A stretch of 64,000 nt of DNA. It comes from Faecalibacterium prausnitzii. Its GTDB lineage: Bacteria; Bacillota; Clostridia; Oscillospirales; Ruminococcaceae. Within the stretch, counting starts at the first letter, position 1. The number at the start of each line of letters is the position of its first letter. The notes beneath the pieces are model-generated. The model did no database searches. It was given only the letters and a program-made list of their open reading frames with translations, and was not told where the DNA came from. Location of the stretch: the NCBI RefSeq assembly GCF_003324185.1, contig NZ_PXUP01000005.1, positions 1 to 64,000 on the forward strand, given 5' to 3'. Made by a program: the position numbers and the translations under genes. Below are positions 32,898 through 41,660 of the stretch, one piece after another.

Positions 32898-35800
32898 ATG
32901 CAGATCAAGGAGATGTTCCGTAAGGAGATCGACCGTGAACTTCAGGGTGTTATCGTAGTCGGTCAGGGCGCAGAGACCAATGTTGCACAGGAACTGGAAG
33001 AGTATGTGGTGACCCGTGAATTGCAGCGGCACTTTGCGGATTTTTTTGCGGCTTATAAAAAAGGTATTCTGGGCACCACGCCGAAAATGGGCGTATGGAT
33101 CTCCGGCTTCTTTGGAAGCGGTAAATCTCACTTTTTGAAGATCCTGTCCTACCTGCTGGAAAACAAGCAGGTGGGCGACAAGCACGCACTGGATTTCTTC
33201 ATCGACGATAAAAAGATCACGAACCAGATGGTTCTGGCAGATATGAAGTTGGCAGCAGACACGCCAACGGATGTGATCCTGTTCAATATCGACTCCAAAA
33301 GCGAATCCAACAGCAAGGAGAACAAGGATGCCATCGTGAACGTGTTCCTGAAGGTGTTCAACGAAATGCAGGGGTTCTGCGGCTCCATGCCCTACCTTGC
33401 GGATTTGGAACGCCACCTTGCTGAGGCAGACCAGCTTGCTACGTTCAAGGAAAAATTTGAGGATGCCTATGGCGATGCGTGGGAGGATTCCCGGCAGGAC
33501 TTTGATTTTATTCAGGACACTGTTGTGGAGGTTCTGGTGGGAATGGGCTTTATGAGTGAGCCCGCAGCCCGCAACTGGTGCGAAAAGGCAACGGAGCCCT
33601 ACCAGATCAGCATCGAGGACTTTGCCAAGCGTGTGAAGGCTTATCTGGATAAGAAGGGCAGCAACCACCATGTTGTCTTTTTGGTGGATGAGATCGGTCA
33701 GTATATCGGCGATGACTCCAAGCTGATGCTGAACCTCCAGACTGTGACCGAGGAACTGGGCAAGGAATGTCAGGGCAAGGCGTGGGTCATTGTGACCTCT
33801 CAGCAGGATATCGACTCCATCACTAAGGTGAAGGGCAACGATTTCTCTAAGATCCAGGGTCGCTTTGACACCCGTTTGTCCCTGTCTTCTGCAAACGTGG
33901 ATGCCGTTATCAAAAAGCGTATTCTGGAAAAGACCGACACCGCAGCCCAGAGCCTGCGGCTGATCTACGACCAGAAGGGCACCATCATCAAGAACCTCAT
34001 TGTTTTCAACGACGGTGTGGAGAAAAAGCTGTATGCCAATGCGGAGGATTTTGCAGAGGTGTACCCCTTTGTGCCCTATCAGTTCAACCTTCTGGCAAGT
34101 GTGCTGACCAGCATCCGTACCCACGGTGCATCCGGTAAGCATCTGTCCGAGGGTGAGCGCTCTATGCTGGCACTGTTCAAAGAGTCTGCCATGCAGCTGA
34201 TGAACGAAGAAACCGGTGCCATCGTACCGTTCCATAAGTTCTACGATGCGCTGGAAAACTTCCTTGACCACAGCCACAGCAGCGTGATCATTCGTGCCTA
34301 TGATAACAGCTACATCAACCCGGAAAAGAAGGAAAAGGACGTCTTTGCCATCAACGTGCTGAAGACCCTGTTCCTGATCAAATATGTGGTGGAGATCGAG
34401 GCAAATGTGGACAACATCACCAGCTTGATGATCTCCAACATCGACGATGACCGCCTTGCCCTGAAAGCAGAGGTGGAGGAAGCCCTGAAGGTGCTGATGC
34501 GCCAGATGCTGATCCAGAAAAACGGCAGCGTCTATGTGTTCCTGACCGATGAGGAGCAGGAGATCAACAACGAGATCGAAAAAGAAAACGTGGAGATGCT
34601 GGAAGTCCTTACCAAGATCGCAGAGATGATCTTTGAGGACATCTTCCCCAGCAAAAAGTACCAGTATCCGGCATTCGGCGGACGGTACACCTTCCCGTTC
34701 AACCAGATGGTGGATGACCGCCCCTACAAGGCAAATCAAAGCTACGATATCGGGCTGCGTGTGCTGACCCCGTGGTATGAGGGTGGTGTGGAGGACTCTA
34801 CCCTGCGGATGATCTCCGGGCAGGGCAAGGAAGTGCTGGTGGCACTGCCCAACGATGACTCCTTCCTGACCGAAATGCGCGCCTACCTGAAGGTCGAGCG
34901 ATTCCTGCGCAAAAACACCTCGGTGCAGCTTGCAAAGTACGAGGCCATCAAGGAAGCCAAGCGTGTGGAGATGCGGGAGCGCAACAGCAACGCCAAGCTC
35001 TACCTGACCGAGGCTCTGAAGGATGCCACCATCTATGTGAACGGCGATGTGCTGCGTACCTCCGGCAAGGAAGTGAACAGCCGCATCAATGAGGCAATTG
35101 GTCGTCTGGTGCAGACGGTCTACCATAAGCTGTCCTACATTACCGCTCCCATGGGCGAGACCGACATCCGCAAGCTGTTCCGAAGCAGCAACCAGCTCTC
35201 CCTCACTTTGGAGGATAGCTCTGAGGCAAATGTCCATGCGCTGGATGACGTTCTGCAATTTATCGGCGGCAACTCCCGGATGCACATGAAGACCTCCATG
35301 AAAACCATCAAGGATCGGTTCATGAAAGCTCCCTACGGCTTTGTGGAGGACGATGTGCAGTGGCTGGTGGCACGGCTGTTCAAACGGGGCGACCTTGCCT
35401 TTACGGTGAACGGCGAAAGTGTGAACGCCAACAATCGCACCGAGGAAGAGCTTGTGGGCTACATCACCAAAAAGCAGTTTGTGGACAAGCTGCTGATGGA
35501 GGTCCGTGTCCGGGTGCCGGAAAAGCAGAAAAAGGCTGTCCGCACCATTATGAAGGAGCTGTTCAACGTGCTGCCCACGGCAGAGGACGAGGACACCATG
35601 ATGAGCGAGTTCCGGCGCTACTGCGAGCGCACCATCACCTCCATCGACCGTCTGGAGCCCCGGTATCAGCTTTACGCCTACCCCGGCAGACAGGTCCTTG
35701 CCGAGGGCAAAAAGCTGATGAGCAGCCTGCTGCAGATCAACGCTCCGCTGGAATTTTTCAAGGAAGTCAGCGACGGGCAGGATGAGCTGCTGGATTTTGG

Positions 35801-36554
35801 TGAGGATTTTGAGCCGGTGCAGAAATTCTTCAGCCCCAACAGCGAGCAGGAGCAGATCTTCCGCCGTGCACTGGATATGCTGGACATTTACGATGACAGC
35901 AAGACCTATATCGTGAACACCGCACTGGAGGATGTTGTCCGGCAGATGCGCAGCATCGTGGGCATGAAAACACCCTACCGTGAGATCCCCAAGCTGCCGG
36001 AGCTGCGGGAAAAGTTCATGTCCCTGTACAACGAGATTCTGGAGGAGCAGTCGGCACCGGTGGTAAAAGCCATCAAGGACGACCGCAACCGTGTGCTGGA
36101 GGTGCTGAACGATAAGCCCTACAAGGACGCAAAGCACAGTGGCTACATGGAGCGGTTCGAGGAGCTGCTGGACGGTGCTGTGCACTGCAACAATGTGTCG
36201 GTGCTGCGCAGCTATCAGGATAAGTCCGATGCGCTGAAGATCCGTCTGCTGAACGAGATGGTAGACGAGGACAACCGCTTGGCACAGCAGGCACTTGCAC
36301 AGGCAGAAGCGGAACAGAAGCGTTTGGAAGAGGAAGCCCGCAAGCGTGGCGAGACGGTGGCTGTGCCGCGGCCGAAGACGGAACAACCTGCCGTCAAGAT
36401 GCGCAATACCAAAAATCTCTCCATCAAAACGGTGGCACGGGCAGCGTCCTGGCGGCTGGAAAGTGCAGAGGATGTGGATAAATATCTGGATGCCCTGCGG
36501 CAGAGCCTGCTGAAGGAACTTGCCGATGATTCGATCGTGAATGTGGAACTGTGA
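32898..36554 (+). CDS. brxC: BrxC, BREX P-loop ATPase
   Basis: This 1218-aa protein has the BrxC N-terminus (MFRKEIDRELQGVIVVGQGA) and Walker A GFFGSGKSHFLK near residues 70-80, with HHVVFLVDEIGQYIGDD as a Walker B region near 257. The length is typical of BrxC. It is thought to be the AAA+ motor of the BREX complex that senses or remodels target DNA together with PglX and PglZ. The GC-rich gene ends 7 bases before the AT-rich zinc-ribbon gene, marking a sharp compositional border. Confidence 0.95.
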   Translation: MQIKEMFRKEIDRELQGVIVVGQGAETNVAQELEEYVVTRELQRHFADFFAAYKKGILGTTPKMGVWISGFFGSGKSHFLKILSYLLENKQVGDKHALDFFIDDKKITNQMVLADMKLAADTPTDVILFNIDSKSESNSKENKDAIVNVFLKVFNEMQGFCGSMPYLADLERHLAEADQLATFKEKFEDAYGDAWEDSRQDFDFIQDTVVEVLVGMGFMSEPAARNWCEKATEPYQISIEDFAKRVKAYLDKKGSNHHVVFLVDEIGQYIGDDSKLMLNLQTVTEELGKECQGKAWVIVTSQQDIDSITKVKGNDFSKIQGRFDTRLSLSSANVDAVIKKRILEKTDTAAQSLRLIYDQKGTIIKNLIVFNDGVEKKLYANAEDFAEVYPFVPYQFNLLASVLTSIRTHGASGKHLSEGERSMLALFKESAMQLMNEETGAIVPFHKFYDALENFLDHSHSSVIIRAYDNSYINPEKKEKDVFAINVLKTLFLIKYVVEIEANVDNITSLMISNIDDDRLALKAEVEEALKVLMRQMLIQKNGSVYVFLTDEEQEINNEIEKENVEMLEVLTKIAEMIFEDIFPSKKYQYPAFGGRYTFPFNQMVDDRPYKANQSYDIGLRVLTPWYEGGVEDSTLRMISGQGKEVLVALPNDDSFLTEMRAYLKVERFLRKNTSVQLAKYEAIKEAKRVEMRERNSNAKLYLTEALKDATIYVNGDVLRTSGKEVNSRINEAIGRLVQTVYHKLSYITAPMGETDIRKLFRSSNQLSLTLEDSSEANVHALDDVLQFIGGNSRMHMKTSMKTIKDRFMKAPYGFVEDDVQWLVARLFKRGDLAFTVNGESVNANNRTEEELVGYITKKQFVDKLLMEVRVRVPEKQKKAVRTIMKELFNVLPTAEDEDTMMSEFRRYCERTITSIDRLEPRYQLYAYPGRQVLAEGKKLMSSLLQINAPLEFFKEVSDGQDELLDFGEDFEPVQKFFSPNSEQEQIFRRALDMLDIYDDSKTYIVNTALEDVVRQMRSIVGMKTPYREIPKLPELREKFMSLYNEILEEQSAPVVKAIKDDRNRVLEVLNDKPYKDAKHSGYMERFEELLDGAVHCNNVSVLRSYQDKSDALKIRLLNEMVDEDNRLAQQALAQAEAEQKRLEEEARKRGETVAVPRPKTEQPAVKMRNTKNLSIKTVARAASWRLESAEDVDKYLDALRQSLLKELADDSIVNVEL

Positions 36555-36561
36555 GGTGTGT

Positions 36562-37023
36562 ATGTCGGATACATCATTTAAAATCTGTATGGAGTGCGAT
36601 AGCGATGGCTATGTCACATTCGAGTGTCCGTTTTGTGCATCGTCTTTTGGCCTACGTGCCGATGAAGTCAAAACTGAAGAAGGAATGGTCAATGAACTAT
36701 TCTGTCCTTATTGCGGTTTAACAAAGGATTCTGGTGCGTTCTGGCCAAAGGAAGTAGTACAGCAGGTATGTGATATTGCAAGAAACTACGTTGCAGACCA
36801 ACTAAATGAGATGTTTGGAAAACTAGCAAAATCAACAAATAGACATCGCGGAATTGTAAAAATGACTTATAAACCCTTAAAGAAGGTTGGAATTTCAAAA
36901 TTGCGTAGCCAAGATGGAACAGAAGTTCCATTTAAGTGCGATTGCTGCAATCGACATGTAAAAGTGATTTATGGTGTAGGAGAATCTATGACGTACTGTC
37001 CGTACTGCGGGGTTAATATATGA
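36562..37023 (+). CDS. Zinc-ribbon protein inserted in the BREX operon
   Basis: The ATG at 36562 follows GAGGTG and lies just after the brxC stop; the frame is open earlier but overlaps brxC. The 153-aa product has three CxxC pairs or more: ICMECDSDG, FECPFCASS, LFCPYCGL, then a helical middle and C-terminal FKCDCCNRHV plus MTYCPYCGVNI. Two zinc ribbons thus flank a helix-rich core. It is not a known core BREX component. Its stop overlaps the next start (ATGA), so it is coupled to the 279-aa protein. The pair is AT-richer than the core genes and is likely an accessory defence module. Confidence 0.75.
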   Translation: MSDTSFKICMECDSDGYVTFECPFCASSFGLRADEVKTEEGMVNELFCPYCGLTKDSGAFWPKEVVQQVCDIARNYVADQLNEMFGKLAKSTNRHRGIVKMTYKPLKKVGISKLRSQDGTEVPFKCDCCNRHVKVIYGVGESMTYCPYCGVNI

Positions 37024-37859
37024 ACGGATTAAAAGATTTGAAATTTCTGAGTTTGGATTTTCGTAGAAAATCTAGCCAGTTACTGAATAGCGATGAGCAT
37101 AATGCTGATGTAAATCTTTGCCGGTTTGTGGATTTCATTGAAAGCACGCCTACTTTGCGTGGCATTGTACATGACGTGGCAGATAGAACAGAGTATGATT
37201 TTAGAGAATGTTTTCTGTTTGAGGATGGAAGCTGGATTGAAATACAGATCCCCGTTGACGAAAAGGAACATATCAAAGCAATATATGACTATGCAACATA
37301 TATTGCAAATTCTGAAACGGAGAGTATTGTGTATCATTCACGCAGGTATCCATGTAGAAGCAGCAAAACGGAAGAAGTTATACAGAATTACCTGAATGAT
37401 TCCATAAAACCGCTGATTGATTTTATCAATGATAGCATTTCAAAGGAAATTATTCTTATGCAAGAGGAAAATCCAGGAGTCATGACCCAGAACATTGGAA
37501 CTGTGAATGGGAATGTTGTGCAGCAGCAAAGCGGAAATATTGCCATCAATACAAACACTGGCGTCTCCGGTGAAGATTTGAACGGTTTGATTGAAAAAAT
37601 TATCTCCTCTCTGTCTGAAATCAAGGATGTTGACACTGAAGAAGTGGACAGTGTAAAGGATGATCTCGAATCATTGCAGGAGCAGATTCAGTCTCCCACA
37701 CCTAAAAAGAACCGGATGCAGAAAGCCTTAAATGGAGTTCAGAAATTCTTTAGCGATTTTGGCATGAAAGTGGCAGTTACAGTAGCAGCAAAAGTGGTTA
37801 CCAGCCAAGATTGGACTGCACTGATCCAACAAGCACAACTGTTTATCGGAAACTTATAA
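37020..37859 (+). CDS. Unknown 279-aa protein, partner of the zinc-ribbon protein in BREX
   Basis: The N-terminal ~145 residues (RFVDFIESTPTLRGIVHDVA, then YDFRECFLFEDGSWIEIQIP) form an unrecognised domain. A segment MTQNIGTVNGNVVQQQSGNI near 160 has the N-x-G-x-x-x-G-x-V pattern seen in several bacterial defence proteins, among them some AbiTii-like ones. The C-terminus has amphipathic helices ending in AALIQQAQLFIGNL-like sequence (residues about 262-279), possibly membrane-associating. It begins with a 4-base overlap. I infer a sensor or effector role; no enzyme motif is visible. Confidence 0.65.
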   Translation: MNGLKDLKFLSLDFRRKSSQLLNSDEHNADVNLCRFVDFIESTPTLRGIVHDVADRTEYDFRECFLFEDGSWIEIQIPVDEKEHIKAIYDYATYIANSETESIVYHSRRYPCRSSKTEEVIQNYLNDSIKPLIDFINDSISKEIILMQEENPGVMTQNIGTVNGNVVQQQSGNIAINTNTGVSGEDLNGLIEKIISSLSEIKDVDTEEVDSVKDDLESLQEQIQSPTPKKNRMQKALNGVQKFFSDFGMKVAVTVAAKVVTSQDWTALIQQAQLFIGNL

Positions 37860-37871
37860 TTTGAGGATGGA

Positions 37872-40800
37872 ATGATGAACAAAACAGCCATTAAAAACTT
37901 TGCCATCTGGGCACGGAACAAGCTGATCGCAGATATCTGCTACCGTGCCGGACTGATGGGCATTACCGAAAAGGGCATTGCAGACCCTCTGCCCCAGAGC
38001 ACGATGGATGCCCAGTTCTACGATATTGGCGCAGCGGAGCCGTATCTGGTGGCAGGCGAAGCCATCAAGCAGCGGCGGCAGCTTGTGAGCGCCATCCGGG
38101 AGAAGGAGGCAGATACCGATTACGCCACCGCCTACCAGTACATCATGGAGGAGGTTGCCTACACATGGTTCAACCGCCTGATCGCTGTGCGGTTCATGGA
38201 GGTCAACGACTATCTGCCCTCCCACCTGCGGGTGCTTAGCTCCGAGAGCGGCAAGGTGGAGCCGGATCTGGTCACCACCCCCTTTGATGCCGAGCTTTCC
38301 TTTACCGCCGAGGAAGAAGCCCAGATCATCCAATGGAAGCAGGATAACAAGCTGGACGAGCTGTTCCGCTTTTTGTTCATCAAGCAGTGCAATGCGCTGA
38401 ATGAGATCCTGCCCGGTCTGTTTGAAAAAACCACCGACTACACCGAAGTCCTGCTGAACCTTTCGGTGGTGGATCAGGAGGGAGTGGTGTACAAGCTGAC
38501 CCACGATATCCCGGAAAAGGACTTCAACATCAAGCAGGGCGGTCAGGTGGAGATCATCGGCTGGCTGTACCAGTACTACAACACCGAGCCCAAGGCCGCC
38601 GCCTTTGCCAAAAACGGCAAGATCACCAAGGAGGAGATCCCGGCGGTGACCCAGTTGTTCACCCCGGATTGGATCGTCCGCTACATGGTAGAGAACAGCC
38701 TTGGCCGCCTGTGGGTGGAGGGTCACCCGGACAGCGACCTGCGGAAAAACTGGAAGTATTATCTGGACGAAGCCCCGCAGGAGCCGGAGGTGCAGGCAAA
38801 GCTGGCGACGATCCGCAAGGAGTACGCCGCCCTGAGCCCGGAAGACCTGACCCTTATCGACCCCTGCATGGGTTCCGGGCATATTCTGGTCTATGCCTTT
38901 GACGTGCTGATGCAGATCTACGAAAGCGTGGGTTACAGCCAGCGGGATGCCGCCAAGAGCATTCTGGAACACAACCTCTACGGTCTGGACATTGACGACC
39001 GTGCCTATCAGCTTGCCTACTTTGCCGTAATGATGAAGGCACGGCAGTACAACCGCCGCATCCTCAACGGCGAAAACACCTGCCACGTCTACGCCATTCA
39101 GGAGAGCAACCCCATCAACCGGGCTCACCTCAAGTTCTTTGGGGCGGGCCTTTCGGACTTGGAAAAGAACACCGCCAAAATGCAGTTGGATGGCTTGCTG
39201 GATATCCTGACCGATGCCAAGGAGTACGGCTCCATCCTCAATGTGCCGGAGTATAACTGGGCATTGCTGCGCCGGTTTGTGGGCGGCATTGACGATGAGG
39301 TGCAGATCTCGCTGGAAAGTGCCGGTGTGGAGCAGACCGCCGAGGAACTGCAAAAGCTCATCGACCTTGGCGAGACCATGGCACGGAAGTATTGGGTCAC
39401 CTGCACCAATCCCCCCTATGCCGGAACCAGCAATCTCAGCGCCAATGTCAACAACTTTGTCAAGAAGTATTACCCCGACAGCAAGGCAGACCTGTTTGCG
39501 GTGTTTATTGAGCGCTGCCGTGCCATGACTGCCGACAACGGCTATCAGGCAATGATCACCCAGCATAGTTGGATGTTCCTGTCCAGCTTTGAAAAGCTGC
39601 GTGAAAAGATGATGCTGACCGAAACTGTCAACATGGCGCATCTGGGCGCAAGAGCCTTTGAGGAAATTGGCGGCGAAGTGGTGCAGACCACCGCCTTTGT
39701 GCGCTGTGCAAACCATGTGGAGGGCTATAAAGGCACCTATTGCCGCCTGATCGAGCCGACCTCTCAGCAGGGCAAGGAGGAGATGTTCCTTGCAGGGCAA
39801 AACCGCTATACCGCAAATCAGGATGATTTTGCAAAGATTCCGGGTATGCCAGTAGCGTATTGGGTGAGTGAAAGGATTTTTGCACTATTCTCAGGCAAGT
39901 CGTTAGGAGAATACTATGATGTAAAAGCTGGAATGTGTACTGGAGAAAATGCGACCTTTATTTTGTGCTGGCCGGAGGTTGACTATACACTTACTAATAT
40001 TTGTTCTCCGACAAAATATATGTACACAGCGCATAACAAAGGTGGCGAATACCATAAATGGTATGGAAACCGCGAACTGGTTTTGAAATATAATGATAAT
40101 GCACTGAAACTGATGGAATCCAATGCGGGATTTAGACATGATGGCAAGGAATACTATTTTAAGGAGCATATTGGCTGGAGCAAAATCACATCGGGAAAAT
40201 CAAGTTTCAGATATTTCGAGAATGGATTTACTTTTGATTCTGCTGGATTGGGTTTGTTTCCAAAAAAGAAACAAGATATGTTTCTGACTTTGGCTTTCTT
40301 GAATAGTAAGGTTGCAGAAGAACTAATAGCATTACTGAATCCGACACTGAACGTTACTCCCATGGTTGTGAAAAAGCTGCCGTTCACTGATTTGATAGTG
40401 GCAGAAAAAGCAGCTCCATTGACAGAAGATAATATTGAATTGTGCAAGGAAGATTGGGATTCCTATGAAACCTCTTGGGACTTTACTACCCACCCCCTTG
40501 TGTACTGGAGCAAGGGACTGTGGGAGCAAACCAATGTAGCTTGCATGATGGAGCATTACTATGGCTACCTGCCGGAGGCAAGCTGTCCGCTGGAAGTTTG
40601 CTATTTGATGTGGCAAGGCCAGTGCAAGGAGCGCTTTGAAAAGCTGAAAGCCAACGAGGAAGAGCTGAACCGCATTTTTATTGATATTTACGGCTTGCAG
40701 GATGAACTGACCCCGGAAGTGGAAGAGAAGGATGTGACCGTGCGCAAGGCAGATTTGCAGCGGGACATCAAGAGCCTGCTCAGCTATGCCGTGGGTTGTA

Positions 40801-41618
40801 TGTTTGGCCGATACTCTATTTATAAGGACGGTTTGCTTTTTGCAGGAGAGCCGTATTCTTTGCAGGCATTTGTGGACAAGCTGAACGACCGCCCCGGAAC
40901 AGTTTCAGCAGAGGAACTGGAGCGTGCATACCGCAATGAAGGGGTTGTGGTAGACGAGATGTTCTTCCCGGACGAAGATAATGTTATTCCCATTACCGAT
41001 GAGGAATATCTGGACGATGATATCGTTGCCCGCCTGTGCGACTGGCTGAAAGCCGTATATGGTGCAGCTACGCTGGAAGAAAACCTTAACTTTATTGCAA
41101 AAGCACTGGGCAATAAGGGCAGCACCAGCCGGGAGGTCATCCGCAATTACTTTGTGAACGACTTTTTCAAGGATCACTGCCAGACCTACTCGGTCACCGG
41201 CTCCGGCAAGCGCCCTATCTACTGGCTGTTCGACAGCGGCAAGCAGAACGGCTTTAAGGCGCTGGTCTACCTCCACCGCTACACCCCGGATACCATCGGC
41301 GCCCTGCGTGTGGACTACCTGCACAAGATGCAGCGTGTGTACGAATCCGAGATCAACCGGATGCAAGATATGATGGACCACACCACCAACGCCCGTGAAG
41401 CCGCTGCCGCCTCCAAGCGCAAGGACAAGCTGACCAAGCAATTGAAGGAGTGCCGGGACTACGACGAAAAGATCAGCCATCTGGCGCTTTCCCGCATTGC
41501 GCTGGACCTCGACGACGGCGTAAAGGTGAACTACCGCAAACTCCAGACCGCCGCCGATGGCAAGTTCTACGAGGTGCTGGCGGATAGCAAGAACATCATG
41601 GTGAAAGAGAAGAAATAA
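37872..41618 (+). CDS. pglX: PglX (BrxX), BREX adenine-specific DNA methyltransferase
   Basis: This 1248-aa protein carries the SAM-binding motif DPCMGSGHILVYAFDV near residue 330 and the catalytic NPPYAGTSNLS near 513, typical of N6-adenine methyltransferases. PglX methylates the BREX site on host DNA and is needed to tell self from phage DNA. From about 39,840 to 40,480 (residues 655-870) codon use turns abruptly AT-rich and then returns; this is where target recognition is expected, so the specificity part was probably exchanged by recombination. Start may be either of the two adjacent ATG codons (37872 or 37875) behind GAGGA. Confidence 0.95.
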   Translation: MMNKTAIKNFAIWARNKLIADICYRAGLMGITEKGIADPLPQSTMDAQFYDIGAAEPYLVAGEAIKQRRQLVSAIREKEADTDYATAYQYIMEEVAYTWFNRLIAVRFMEVNDYLPSHLRVLSSESGKVEPDLVTTPFDAELSFTAEEEAQIIQWKQDNKLDELFRFLFIKQCNALNEILPGLFEKTTDYTEVLLNLSVVDQEGVVYKLTHDIPEKDFNIKQGGQVEIIGWLYQYYNTEPKAAAFAKNGKITKEEIPAVTQLFTPDWIVRYMVENSLGRLWVEGHPDSDLRKNWKYYLDEAPQEPEVQAKLATIRKEYAALSPEDLTLIDPCMGSGHILVYAFDVLMQIYESVGYSQRDAAKSILEHNLYGLDIDDRAYQLAYFAVMMKARQYNRRILNGENTCHVYAIQESNPINRAHLKFFGAGLSDLEKNTAKMQLDGLLDILTDAKEYGSILNVPEYNWALLRRFVGGIDDEVQISLESAGVEQTAEELQKLIDLGETMARKYWVTCTNPPYAGTSNLSANVNNFVKKYYPDSKADLFAVFIERCRAMTADNGYQAMITQHSWMFLSSFEKLREKMMLTETVNMAHLGARAFEEIGGEVVQTTAFVRCANHVEGYKGTYCRLIEPTSQQGKEEMFLAGQNRYTANQDDFAKIPGMPVAYWVSERIFALFSGKSLGEYYDVKAGMCTGENATFILCWPEVDYTLTNICSPTKYMYTAHNKGGEYHKWYGNRELVLKYNDNALKLMESNAGFRHDGKEYYFKEHIGWSKITSGKSSFRYFENGFTFDSAGLGLFPKKKQDMFLTLAFLNSKVAEELIALLNPTLNVTPMVVKKLPFTDLIVAEKAAPLTEDNIELCKEDWDSYETSWDFTTHPLVYWSKGLWEQTNVACMMEHYYGYLPEASCPLEVCYLMWQGQCKERFEKLKANEEELNRIFIDIYGLQDELTPEVEEKDVTVRKADLQRDIKSLLSYAVGCMFGRYSIYKDGLLFAGEPYSLQAFVDKLNDRPGTVSAEELERAYRNEGVVVDEMFFPDEDNVIPITDEEYLDDDIVARLCDWLKAVYGAATLEENLNFIAKALGNKGSTSREVIRNYFVNDFFKDHCQTYSVTGSGKRPIYWLFDSGKQNGFKALVYLHRYTPDTIGALRVDYLHKMQRVYESEINRMQDMMDHTTNAREAAAASKRKDKLTKQLKECRDYDEKISHLALSRIALDLDDGVKVNYRKLQTAADGKFYEVLADSKNIMVKEKK

Positions 41619-41660
41619 AATACCGACTTTTGATATTAGTGCAATGGAGGAAGCTAAGAT

